The position numbers and the translations under genes are program-made. A stretch of DNA of 64,000 bases from Casuarina equisetifolia (lineage: Eukaryota > Streptophyta > Magnoliopsida > Fagales > Casuarinaceae): positions 3,534,001 through 3,598,000 of the forward strand of contig CM052357.1 of the NCBI GenBank assembly GCA_028551475.1, written 5' to 3'. The notes beneath the pieces are model-generated. The model was given only the letters and a program-made list of their open reading frames with translations. It made no database searches and was not told the origin of the DNA. Positions 47,118-59,155 of this stretch are shown here, piece by piece. Position 1 is the first letter of the stretch. Each line of letters opens with the position of its first letter.

Positions 47118-50100
47118 CAAGGTATGGATTTTCTTAGGGTATTGCTGTTTATTTATTTTTCGTTTCCCTAACTATTTGACGTAATTGATGGGTCGCTTGC
47201 ATGATTTTAACGCAAAAGTACTCAAAAAGAATAATTATGGGGCTTCGAGACTTATTCTTAGTTATCATTTTGAGCACGTTTTGGTGGAAGGTATTCAAAA
47301 GAATCTCGGGATAACAAGGCTGCACCCAACATTAAGACTAGAAAGTTTACTTCTTCAGTGATTCTTAAAAAAGAAAAGTCGAAAACAAAAGCTAGTTTTT
47401 TTTCTTTTGCTTTATCTTTTTTCAAAAGGATTAGTTATGGGTTTTCGAGACTAAGTATTGGGTTAATACGACTATTTTTGGGCACATTTTGATGGAAGTT
47501 ATTGCAAAGAATTATCCAACGTTAACATGGTTGCACCTAATATTTTTGAAAAAAAAAAAAATTAGGTACACCTAAACATATACATTGGGTGTCAAACTTG
47601 AGACAAGAAGCCCAAAACCCTGCTAACTTAATCATAAGTTGGTACTCAATAGACAATTGCAAAAAATATTAAGACTAAGGATTTTACATAGAACTTTTTT
47701 CTTTTTTCAATGCGTTTGGAAAGAAAATAATAACTTAATCCAAACATCCAAACTTGAGAGTTTACTTCTTCACATGCTTCATAAGAAATTCGAACAAAAC
47801 AAAAAAAAAAAAAAAAGGAAAGTCACGTTCAAAACAGCAGTACCGTTTCCACCGGTTGTTCATGAAATTTCTGCTCCACTTGTTTCTTTAATTACAAAGC
47901 ATGTCGGCCATGCGAGACGGGGTACGTGTGACGGGGATTACATCTTTCGTGGGCTCCATGCTCTAGGGAGCTGTTCTTCGACAGTGAAATCTAAAGCATA
48001 AACCACTTTCGCAGTTTCTTTTTAGGATGCTTCTTTGTTCAAACGACTGGACATGGAATTGAAAGTTTGGCTGGAAGGCAAGGCCGATTAAGGAACGCCT
48101 AAATGATTTCAATGCTAATACTAAGTAGTTTCGTTCTTATCCAAATGAGAAGGGAAAACATATAAGAGCTTCTTTATTTCAAAATATAAAATTTTTACAT
48201 AAAAATATTGTTTTAAATAAGATTTAGATACTTTTAACTTCTATATTTTCATAATTCCTATAATTTTAAAATATATTTTTATATTTTTGTACACTATTTT
48301 TTATTAATATACACTTACATTTTTAATCAAAAAAGAAAAGAAAAAAGAAAACAAGTCTTTGACCGTATGCGCAAAGATCAAATGTGTATGTTTATAGGAG
48401 TGAATCGTTTTCTAATTATTATTAATGAAAAAGATGAAGTTAGACTGTGCATATATGTGCATCTATGGTCATAATTAGATTTGTGCACGGTAAGAATAGC
48501 ATCCGATAAATTTTACATGATTACTATATACATCAATTTTACATGATTACAATCAATATTAGATTTTCGTACGATAAAATTAGTACTTAAAGATTTTGCA
48601 TAGGTTTGTATTATATTTATACTCTAATAAAACTAGGATTGTACACACTTAAATTACGTTATTCTTCAACATAGCTTAAGCATTTTTAGGAATCGGTCTC
48701 CGTGATTTGCCATAGCGATTATTAAATTTAAATTGTCAATTTTTCTCTTCTCTTCTCTTTTTTTTTTTCTTTTTCTATATATATATATATATGTATATCC
48801 ACTAAAGAGCCAAGCATTCCTCGTAGAGCCAACAAGCTTTCACAGTTGAGGTTCATTGACGGTATAACAATTAAGAACAAATAATGCACAAGTTGTGAAG
48901 TCAAATTTATACTTTTTTTAGGCATATCTTATTCTTTATTTTCATAAATTAATCTCAATCATTTCAAAGCAGGGAACATGTGGATCAAGTTATTATTATT
49001 TTATCTTTTATTCTACTATTGGTACCACGTTACCCAAGATCAATGGTTACTTTTCAAAGAAATTGGACGCAAATTATTATCTTTTATTATCTTGTCAACA
49101 TAATTATTACGATTCTTGATCAACCACATATTTGTTTTGCTCATTTTTCTTATTTTTCTTTCCATTTAGCTGATTTTTTTTAGGAGATTAGTTAAATTAC
49201 TTGTTTTTCTCCTTTATATATGACACTCATTTGCTTTCCTACCTTTTTTCTTTTTATTAAAACACTATTTGACCTGCTCCTAGGTGTAACCAAGGTGGCA
49301 AGGAGGCCTAGAAGATATTGTAAAACAAATATCAAAAGTTCAGCTAACCTAAACATACTTTGGGGTGGCCTATTGTTTTTTAGTTTAAACCATTCAACTA
49401 TTTTTTTTTTGTCTTTTGTCACCAAAAATAGACTAAAGATTTATTCTGCTTTTGCCTCTTTCATTTTTTTAGTTTAGAATTAATATTAGAGCTTCACAAA
49501 GTATATATCATTCTCTTCCAATCAACACTTATTACCTTTTTGTTGTCATTTTTTTTTATACTTGATTATAGCATATAATCTTATCGTACTACCACACCAG
49601 AATCTGGGGTTCCTACCAAACAGTCCTCTACGTCTCTAGCAATTACTCAGATTCTTCTGCATCCCACCAACCTACTCTTCTTTAAAGACGGTGATTGAAG
49701 AAATATTAGGAATTTCTTTAAACAACTATTATTTAACTAAGCAAGTATATTTTAATGAACACATGCGACACTTGTACCACCATTTGTACTAGTGCTTGGT
49801 ACAACTTTAGGAAACAATATTACATAAGGACAGGTTTGGATGGTATTACATCTGATTTTGAGATGGATTATTAGAAAAGTGTAGGAGCTTTCTATTCTTT
49901 TTTCCTTTGTTCATCTTGTTGGTGGGTGTGTTGAGGTTGGTGGCTAAGCACCCAGATACGTATCTACCGGCATGATAATTAATCCTTCATCTTCTCAAAG
50001 TTGGACTGAGGCGCCAAGATTTGCTACCGGAAATGAAAATTTCAGGTATTGGTTTCAAGCGCCCATGGTTTTTGCAATCCATACCAGCCACAAAGCACAT

Positions 50101-50256
50101 CTTTCCTACAGGTAAGGAAGAGAAACAAAGAAAGAATGAAAGTATTTTTTCACGTGAAACATACATTGCAAACCAGCTGGTGGATTTGGAAATCAAAACC
50201 TGGAATTGGGTGTTCTGGTTTTCCCTTTGGATTGGTCACTACAACCCCACCGCAGG

Positions 50257-50993
50257 GTTGGCTATTGATTGAGAATGACACGGCCGCCGAATCGAGACGC
50301 GTAAAGCGCAAACTGATCTGGATCAGAACGGCGATTATCCACGGCACTTTGACGTGCCAGAAACACGGCACGGTATTAGATAGATACCATTCTCATTGCG
50401 TTGAAGAAATACAGTTGGCGGGAGACCTAAGAATATGACTTGCGGATCCAAGTTTCGGGCAGGGGATAAATTGAACCCCAGACAATAGGACAGGACATCA
50501 AGAAATGGAGCCACACGCAGGCCATCAGAACCACCAGACCATACTGCCCAAGCGCATAATCTTGATGCGCCACGGTGAATCATGGGGCAACCTTGACTCT
50601 TCCGCCTACAGCACCATACCGGACCACCAAATCCCGCTGACGGAAATAGGCCTAGCTCAGGCCAGACAGGCCGGGGCCCAGCTCCGCGACCTGATAGCTG
50701 CGTCGTCCTCGACTCCCGAGTGGCGGGTTTACTTCTACGTTTCCCCCTACGAGCGCACCAGATCGACGCTCCGGGAGGTCGGGCGGGCCTTTTCAAAGCG
50801 GCGGGTGATTGGAGCCCGGGAGGAATGCCGCGTGCGAGAGCAAGATTTCGGGAACTTCCAGGTGAAGGAGAGGATGAAAATAATCAAAGAGAATCGGGAA
50901 CGTTTTGGCCGCTTCTTCTATCGCTTCCCCGAGGGCGAGTCCGCCGCCGATGTCTTCGACCGCGTTTCCGGTATGTTCGTCGTTCGTTCCTCT
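50257..50993 (+). other. Captured GC-rich gene segment replacing unit sequence
   Basis: U2, U3 and U4 agree up to ACTACAACCCCACC and again from GGTGAT(G/A)AGATATGTCTCC. Between these, U2 and U4 hold about 240-260 bases of ordinary unit sequence, while U3 holds about 740 bases of much more GC-rich DNA. This contains roughly 230 bases of 5' flank, one mutase exon and about 20 bases of its intron. Presence of intron sequence shows it came from genomic DNA, not a spliced mRNA. No terminal repeats or target duplication were seen. Confidence 0.75.
50505..50970 (+). pseudogene. Phosphoglycerate mutase-like protein, first exon only (AT74/AT74H type)
   Basis: The frame from ATG at 50505 encodes about 155 residues of the histidine phosphatase superfamily. 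It shows the RHGES motif (residues 22-26) with the phosphate-accepting histidine, PLTEIGLAQARQAGAQL, VSPYERTRSTLRE with a second conserved arginine, and REQDFGNFQVKER. It ends at FDRVSG on a GTATGT splice donor (50971). As I recall the family, plant AT74 proteins continue with FLESLW... and a second catalytic SHG histidine in the next exon; nothing like that is found downstream in the window. It is therefore a fragment lacking half the catalytic site. Read into the following sequence the frame stops at 51035. No stop or frameshift lies inside the exon, so the capture is recent or the exon is still under selection. The cellular substrate of plant AT74 proteins is not something I can state. Confidence 0.85.
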
Positions 50994-50999
50994 TCTTTG

Positions 51000-53290
51000 G
51001 TGATGAGATATGTCTCCAAAGATAACTATAGGTAATTTTCAATAATGTCATGTATAAAACTTGTTTTTTCTTTTTCAACTATAGTTAAAAAAGAAAAAGC
51101 AATGTAATAGAATATTTCATATTACTTTTAACTTACAGAAAATATTTAAGTATGAAATTGCAGATATAAGATTATTTCTCTACTTAAAAAGAAAAATATT
51201 TTAATATAATATTAGAGTCAATTCACAATTGAAATATAATGTATTTTATGATCTTTAATATTTTTTTTAAAAAAAATATATACACTTACATATTGGGTGT
51301 TGAAACTAAAACTAAGTTATTTCTTTTTTAAAATATCATCATTGTCTCTATTTAGTTTTTTTTGTAGTGAAAATATACAGACTTTTTTTTTTATTTTTTT
51401 ATGAACATGTGAATTTATACATACTCGTACACTCAACGTCAAATCTGGATCAGAAGTTTTTCAGCCTCTGTTTAGTCTTAAAATTTGTTTCGAACCAAGT
51501 AACTCAACCATCAACAACTTGGCCACTGCACCAAAGAATCCAAACTCCAAAATTCTGGTTCTAAGAATGCATACAAACATCTACCCCAGGACGCACTCAT
51601 ATGACAACGACGTTGTTATAATCTTCCTCGCTCTCTGCCATCATGACCATTCCTCGAGTCATCACCTGCCAAAACAGTATCGCAGCGACTTAGAATACTG
51701 CCATAATGGCTATTTGTTCAATTGTGACTTGCCAAAAAGAGTATGTCATTATCTTTCGCAAGTGTAAAATTGCAGATCTCACTCGCTTAAATCACACGGA
51801 CTCAGCTTCTGAGTTTTGAAATGAAGTAATAAAACCGAAATGGAATTAACCCATAATTAGATGTTACATAGGAATTTATGATATAATATAATGTTGTCAA
51901 TTGTCCTTTTTTTGCCTTTCTTTTAGAGCCGATCATTAAAGTACAAGACACTGGCAACCGGAGCTCCTGTTTTTTCGATAACTGACTTCGCACCACACAC
52001 GGCCCGCACTCGCAGGAGACACCATTTTGTGATTGATGTATGACGTTTGGAGCCAGACATTGGGAGCAGCTTTCAGTTCACACTGAGGGGGAATCTCTTG
52101 CTCTAAGAAATAAGGAAAAAGACAAAGAAAACATTTAGCTTACACTTCACGAGTAAAATTTGTTTGTCCAGTTTCATGAAAATACGTAGGGGACAGAACA
52201 TGCAGCTTTTCCTTCTCCAGTTAAAGGTGGGTTTGGTTTTACACATAATCAGCGATGCCGCGTGGAATTTGTCGAAAGTTTGATTTTATCTTTAAACGGC
52301 CTTTGGTAAGAGGATTCTCATTTAAATTTTTATTAAGAATTCCTGGAAAGAGATATTTCCTTCGTGTATAAATGATTTTAAAGTAATATTTAAGTATGTG
52401 AGAATTTGTCACACTGTTTCCCCTTCAACATAAGCATGGAAAAGCACTTTCTATAGGAGCTTTTATCTACAAGTAAAAGTGAATTGCACTTGAAGTTATA
52501 TTTTGATATTATGTTAGAAAATTTATTAGATTTAAAAAACTTAAAAAAATGAGTAGTGATGATTTTTATATTGAAAATGGGATTTAATTGCACTATTTAA
52601 CAATGTAGGACAATAACTTCACATAACTTATTCAAATTTGGAAGTGTCAAGAATGACTTACACTTTAATACCAATAAACTCATATTTACCTTAAAATCTT
52701 AAAATAATGAAAGGTAATATTTTTTAATATTTAAATTGGATATCCAATGAACTCCTCAATGATGTGAAAAAATAGCTCCAAAATTTTAAATTAACAATTA
52801 ATATAAGTAATATGAAACAAATTTTGTTTATACTATTTTTTTATGCCCCAAGCACGAAAATGTAACGAAGATTTTTTGTTCTTTGAGTCATACAACGAAA
52901 CAGTATCAAATTAAGTCTACGATTTGGTCATATCATATAAGTGTATTAGCATATATATTCTTCAGCTAGAATGAAATTTGTTGTTATATTTCTCTCACAT
53001 CTTATTATGATTCTGGTTTCTACTAATAAGATAATTTATTTTCTCTTTAAAGTTTACTTATACAGAGGATGATTTTTTTTCAATATATAACAAACTCCTA
53101 AAAGATCAAAATTAAACGATATAAAAAACTCACACTTTTCAAAAGAATCATGTTCGGCAGGCTTTGCATGACCTTTGGTTGGTGGAACGACAATTCATTG
53201 TTCAAGGTTTCTTTCTTTAGTTCATCAACACCAAGAACCTTTACCCTTTATTTAAAGGAAAAGTGCACGTGGTTTACCTATTAATATTCT
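51000..53290. other. Unit spacer of U3, no gene recognised
   Basis: AT-rich duplicated spacer with short frames only, for example the phrase CGCACTCATATGACAACGAC (51.59 kb), also present in the other units. No sign of a second mutase exon on either strand. Confidence 0.5.
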
Positions 53291-53305
53291 AACTTTGCAT
53301 TACAG

Positions 53306-53385
53306 TTCCTGCTGGCAAAGCGTATCACAATCTCTTCTTTGTAAACCAAATCGCATTGGAATCTGCTCGCATGTTTTCTTGAAGC
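53306..53385 (+). other. Exon-like conserved block, U3 copy
   Basis: After CATTACAG the frame reads PAGKAYHNLFFVNQIALESA then stops. Counterpart of the blocks at 22306, 42408 and 57925. Confidence 0.35.
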
Positions 53386-54084
53386 TCCTAATAGATTATG
53401 GTCAAATAATTGCAGGTAGAAAAATGGCCAGCCTAGTTAAGAACCATATCTTACGAGCCTACGCCGTGCATGCGGTTGGTAGGGTAATTTACTTTATATT
53501 TGGAGTTTCTAGACGCTTTATATTTTGGTGATTCACCGGGCTGCTGGTTGGTCGACTTTAATGCACACTCAAGAGTGTTCAAAACTTTCCTCTGTTTGAT
53601 AAATCTCTTACTAATTGTAATGAAGATTTATCAAATAGAATAACATATGCACAAAAGTTTTAAAATATCACATTTATAAGTAGTTGGAAAGAAAGCACAA
53701 CCCATAAAATTATTATTTTATCATTGTCACTAATTTGACTTAAGGGCTAACACATTCTTGGGTGGCATGGCAAAGTCATTGTAATGAATCTTAGGCTTGT
53801 GAGTGGAGACTTAGGAAGGTAGAACTAAGCAAGCTGTTGAACAACTGCTATGTTCCACCGTATAAGTCACCTTTTTCCTATCAAAGACTTGACCACTTCG
53901 TTTTGCCTTTCGATTTGTATCTGCAAGTCCTCAAACACCCAACTAAATTTTTTGTTGCACTATCTAACTAAATTTACTGCTTTTATATTTCTTTTACCTC
54001 TTTTTTAGTACTAGGGAAGCGTGCATCGGCAGTGCAGCTGTGGTGGTAAGTGGGTGGGCAAACAAAAAAAGAAAAGAAAAAGTA

Positions 54085-54345
54085 AAATATTAAAAAACTT
54101 ATTATCTAACTCAAAAATTAGTTAATAAAATATATTATCATATAAATAAAATTTTTAATATATTTCTTAACAATGTAAAACTTATTGTCTAGGTTATAAT
54201 AAATCTTTCACTATAATGGTTAAATTATTAGACAATTATAGTACTGTATTACATCATAAGATGTGGACTCACATCAATAAAGATTTATTATTTAATTCAA
54301 AATTTGACTTAAAAATTAATAGAATCTATTATTATGTAAGTAAGA
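54085..54345. repeat. AT-rich dispersed repeat, copy b
   Basis: Shares TATTATCATATAAATAAAAT, ATGGTTAAATTATTAGACAA and a GGACTCACATCAATAAAGAT phrase in order with the stretches at 10.97 and 58.82 kb. It sits exactly at the U3/U4 junction. Confidence 0.5.
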
Positions 54346-55981
54346 AATTAAAAAAAATTATATAGGAAGTCAATACTAACATAATTAAATCTTCATTTTT
54401 TTTAATTTTAGAATTAATATCACAGCTTAACGAAGTATATATCATTCTCTTCCAATCAACACTTATTACCTTTTTGTTGTCATTTTTTTTATACTTGATT
54501 ATAGCATAAATCTTATCGTACTACAACACCTTAATCTGGGGTTCCTTCCAAACTGTCCTCTACGTCTCCAGCAATTACTCAGATTCTTCTCCATCCCACC
54601 AACCTACTCCCCCTTAAAAGACGGTGATTGAAGAAATATTAGAAGTTTCTTTAAAGAAATGTTATTTAATTAAACAAGTATATTTTATTGAACACATGCG
54701 ACACTTGTACCACCATTTGTACTAGAGTTTGGCACAACTTTAGGAAACAATATTACATCAGGACAGAGTTCACCGGGCCATAGGCATGGATGGTATTACA
54801 TCTGATTTTGAGATGGATGATTAGAAAATTATCGGAGCTTTCTATTCTATTTTCCTTTGTTCTCTTTTTGGTGGGTGTGTAGAGGTTGGTCGCTAAGCGC
54901 CCAGATATGTATCTACCAGCATGATAATTAATCCTTCATCTTCTCAAAGTTTGACTGAGACGCCAAGACTTTGTTACCAGAAATGATATTGCAGGTATTG
55001 GTTTCAGGAGCCCATGGTTTTAGTAATCCATACCAGCCACAAAGCACATCTTTCCTACAGGTAAGGAAGAGAAACAAAGAAAGAATGAAAGTACTTTTTC
55101 ACGTGAAACAAACAGTGCAAACCAGCTGGTGGATTTGGAAAACAAAACCTGGAATTGGATGTTCTGGTTTTCCTTTTGAATCGGTAACTACAACCCCACC
55201 ACAAGAGTTGAGCAAGCAAATGAGGCATGTGATGAACGTTCTTTGTGCACCGTAGAAGCGGGGCCCTTTGTTTGCTGGTTGGCAAGATTCTTATGCCTAT
55301 TGGGGGCACCTAATTTGCCTTCTGTTGAGGTTCTGGCACACATTCCAGCTTTATCACATATGACTTTTATGGCAGCTCAGGAGTTGTTGGAAAATTCTTG
55401 GAAGTAGCGAAGGGCTTGACTGCTTTTTGGCTTCAATAGCCAATAGTTTCCCGATGGTGATGAGATATGTCTCCTTAGAGAACTATGGCTAATTTTCAAT
55501 AATATCAGGTATAAAACTTGTTTTTTTTTTCAATGATAGTTAAAAAAAAAGGCAATGTATTAGAATATTTCATATTATTTATAATTTACTAGAAATTCAA
55601 TTCACAATTGAAGTATTGTATTTTATGATCTTCTAAATTTTATTTCTTTTAAGGCATTATCATTGTCTCTATTCAGTCTTTTCTTACTTAAAATACACAT
55701 GCTTACTCTCACACTTGGTGTCAGATCTGGAACCACCGGACATGCTTGCTCCCCAGACGTTTGTCAACCACCATTCAGTCTAAAAACTTGTTTCGTACCA
55801 AATAACTCAACCATCAAAAAAATTGGCGAGTGCACGAAAGAATCCACACTCCTCCTAAGAATGCATACAAAAATCTACCTCACGACACACTCATATGACA
55901 GTAACGTTGTTATCATCTTCCTCACTCTGTGCCACTACTAACATTCTTGAGTCATCACTTGCCAAAAACAGGATGACATAC

Positions 55982-56323
55982 TGTTAAAGGTGGGTATTGT
56001 CCCACATTAGAAGTGAGAGGATATACTTGTAATCTTATAAGTGATGAGATTTTTTCACCTAAAGTCTTAAAGTTTTGAAATGGACCCTCACACTCTAATA
56101 TGATATCAAAGCCAAAGATGGGCCTCCGCATCATAAACCCCCTGCCCTAAAGTTGGGCTTTAGTCCACTTATAATACTTAGGTCAGCATGCAAGTGAGAG
56201 AAAGTGTTGAAGGTAGATATTGTCAAACATTAGAAGTGAAAGGATGAGCCTGTGATTTTATAAGCAATGAAAATTCTCTACTTAAAACCTTAAAGTTTTG
56301 GGATGGACCTTCACACTCTAATT
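55982..56323 (+). mobile_element. TRIM-like miniature LTR element in U4
   Basis: Two 119-base direct repeats (55982-56100 and 56205-56323) start TGTT(A/G)AAGGT and end CACTCTAAT(A/T). Directly after the first comes TGATATCAAAGCCA (56101-56114), a good match to a tRNA-Met primer-binding site. A purine-rich GTGAGAGAAAG lies just before the second repeat. The internal part is only about 104 bases with no coding capacity, which fits terminal-repeat retrotransposons in miniature. U2 and U3 lack it at this place. No clear target duplication was found. Confidence 0.8.
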
Positions 56324-57522
56324 CAAATAATTAAAATACTGCTATAATAGCTATTAGTTCAATCATGACATACCAAAAGATTATTGTATTATGTTTAAAA
56401 TTACAGATCTAAGACAGAAAATTAAAAGGATTCAGAGTGTAAAATCAAGATAGACTTAACCCATAATTAGATGTTACATATGAACTTACGGGTGCAGGAG
56501 ACACCATTTTGTTATTGATGTGTGACGTTCGGAACAACACTTTGGGTGCGGCTTTCAGTTTCACACTGGGGGGAATCCCTTGCTCTAAGAAATAAGGAAA
56601 AGGACAAAGAAAACATTTGGCTGACCCTTCACGAGTTAAATTTGTATGTCGAGTTTCATGTACATAACTAGCAGGACAGAACACGCAGCTTGTCCTTCTC
56701 CAGTTAAAGATGGGTTTGGTTTTACACATAACAACTGATGCCGCGTAGAATTTGTTGAAAGTTTGGTTTTAACTTTAAACCCGGTTTTGATAGGAGAATT
56801 GACATTTTTTTATTATATATAAGAGGCTAAATAATTGTTAAAATGCAAATTTTTGTCAAAACGTTGAGAAAGGAGGTCTTTCCTTCACTTATATAATATT
56901 TAAATACTGTGAGATTTTTTCACACTGCTCTTAATACCCTTTTATCCTTAGTGTAGAAAAGCACTTTTTTCCGATAATTTTTATCTAGAAGTGAAAAGAT
57001 GTTTGAGTTTGAATTTTGTTATTATATTAAAATTTTATTTTCTCTCAAAGCTTAAAGCGATAAGAAATGTTGATTTTCATATTTAAAATGAATTGCAATT
57101 GCAGTGTTTAACAATGTAAGACAATAATTTCACATCACTCATTTAACATGTCACATCACCAAGGAAGTTTCCAATTTGGATATAACCTATGGAAGTAAGA
57201 AGGATCTATACTTTGATATTATGTTATAAACTTATATTCAATAGTGATATTTTTTCATATGTAAACTGGATATCCGATAAGGTCCTTAATATCTCTTAGT
57301 GATAAGCAAGTAATGCCTAAAACTAACAGGTCCCAAGCTCAAATTCGGGTGCATGTGTATAAGAAAAAAGATCCTTAATGATGTGAAATAACAACTCCAA
57401 GTTTTTTAATTAACTATTAACGTATAAATAATATGAAACACAATTTTTTTCCAAACATGAAAATGTGGCAAAGATTTCTTTTTAGTCATAGAACAAAATA
57501 AAATCAAATTAAATCTATTACT

Positions 57523-57524
<2 letters not shown>

Positions 57525-57553
<29 letters not shown>
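57525..57553. repeat. (AC)n(AT)n microsatellite
   Basis: Alternating ACACAC run followed by ATATAT, within U4 spacer. Confidence 0.9.
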
Positions 57554-57554
<1 letters not shown>

Positions 57555-57924
57555 TCTTTTACTATAATGAAATTTGTGTTATATTTCTCTCACATCTTAT
57601 TATGATTTTCGTTTTGGCTAATAAGAATTTTTTTAAGTAAAAATGTAAGTTTACATTAATAAAATATAATGTACAAAAATATAAGAGCATACCCTTGCAT
57701 TATAAGAACTACAAAAACTATGAAAAGATACAACAAATCCAAACAAAAAAAAAATCAATATAAAACACATGCGTTTCAAAAGGATAATCTTCGGCAGGAT
57801 TTGCATTACCTTTGGTTGGTTAAGATTTCTTTCTTTAGTTGATCTAACACCGAGCAACTTTATTCTTTATTGAAAGGAAAAGTGCACGTGGTTTACCTAA
57901 TAATATTCTAACTTTGCATTACAG

Positions 57925-58010
57925 TTCCTGCTGGCAAAGCCTATTACAATCTCTTCTTTGGAAAGCAAATCGCACCGGAATGTGCTCGTATGTTTTTTCG
58001 AAGCTCCGAA
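57925..58010 (+). other. Exon-like conserved block, U4 copy
   Basis: After CATTACAG the frame reads PAGKAYYNLFFGKQIAPECA and stays open a little longer than in U2 and U3. Counterpart of 22306, 42408 and 53306. Confidence 0.35.
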
Positions 58011-58814
58011 GAGATTATGCCCAAATAATTGCGTATAAGGGCCAGCTAGTTAAGTGCTATACGTTACGAGCCTACCACGTGCATGTTATTTGGCGATGCC
58101 CAAAATTTTGGAAGATTTACATTAAGGTATGCAACAAACACCCGATATAATGATCATCTAAGATCGAGAAAATCATCTTTATGTGAAACATAATTTACTT
58201 TATATTTGGAGTTTTTATTTACACTTAGGAGTATTCAAACTTTTCTTTATTTGATAACTCCTTCACTAAGTGTCATGACAATTTACCAAATAAAATAGTA
58301 TATGTATGTATATACTATTTTAAAATATCAGATTCTATAGGTAATTGGAAAGAAACCACAACTCATGAAATTATTATTTTATCATTGTCACTAATTTGAC
58401 TCGAGGACTAACACATTCTTGGGTGGCATGGCAAAGTCATTGTATTGAATCTTAGGCTTGTGAGAGGAGACTAGGGAAGGTAGAACTAAGCAGGCCGTAG
58501 AACTACTGCTATGTCCGACCACGCAAGTCACCTTTTTCAATCGAAGCCTTGACCATTTCGTTTTGCCTTTCGACTTGTGTCAGCAAGTTTTCTAACGCCC
58601 AACTAAATTCATTGGTGCACTACCCAACTAATTTACTGCTTTTATATTTCTTTCACTTCTTTTTTCACTCATGGAACAGTATTTAAAGCTGGCTGACAAC
58701 ATGGACCGGGAAAGCGTGCACCAGCGGCGCAGCAGCCGTGAGTGGGTGGGTAGGTAAGTGAAGAAAGGAAACCCAAAAAAAACGAAGAAAAAAAAGGAGA
58801 GAGAGAGAAGAAAA

Positions 58815-59155
58815 ATAGTAAATGACTTGTTATCCATCTTAAAAGTTAATTAATAAAATTTATTATCATATAAATAAGAATCAAATATATTTCTTAGCAA
58901 TAAGATCATTGCTTATATTACAATACAATCTCAAATTGTTAGACTATTATGATTTTGTATTATATGGACAATCATGAACTCAAATCAAAGGAGTCATAAT
59001 AGTCAAAGGATGATTTCAACTTTAATATCATGTTAAAATATTCATTATCCAGTTCAAAACTAGACTTAAGTATTAATATAACATATTATTATAGGTAATC
59101 ATCTTAATATATCTTTTAGTAACATGAGCTTTATTGCCCATATCTTAATAAAATA
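58815..59155. repeat. AT-rich dispersed repeat, copy c
   Basis: Same ordered phrases as the copies at 10.97 and 54.09 kb (TTTATTATCATATAAATAAG, TGTTAGACTATTATGATTTT, GGACAATCATGAACTCAAAT). Confidence 0.45.

Larger units (their letters stand above)
45020..54355. repeat. Segmental duplication unit U3 (carries JAZ copy 3 and the mutase exon)
   Basis: Same landmark order as U2, from CTTTCCATGTTGCAGACGAC (45.02 kb) through JAZ exons, 47.12, 47.9, 49.06, 49.74, 50.05, 51.6, 52.02 and 53.3 kb. It then joins a dispersed AT-rich repeat and U4 near 54.36 kb. Two insertions are private to it: an LTR-like element (46670-47117) and a captured gene segment (about 50257-50993). Confidence 0.8.

Noticed and set aside
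50335..50796. Minus-strand 153-codon frame opposite the mutase exon
   Set aside because: It is the antisense of a GC-rich exon whose plus frame carries a complete family motif set; such shadows are expected.
50505..51035. Intact phosphoglycerate-mutase-like gene
   Set aside because: Only exon 1 is present. The residues after FDRVSG are translated intron, and the second half of the catalytic domain was not found downstream.
54356..55000. A fourth JAZ gene in U4
   Set aside because: U4 starts downstream of where JAZ would lie; no EAR, TIFY or Jas sequence was found on either strand between 54.0 and 64.0 kb.
55982..56323. Cassandra-type element carrying a 5S rRNA promoter
   Set aside because: The 119-base repeats show no recognisable 5S internal promoter boxes, so only a general TRIM call is made.
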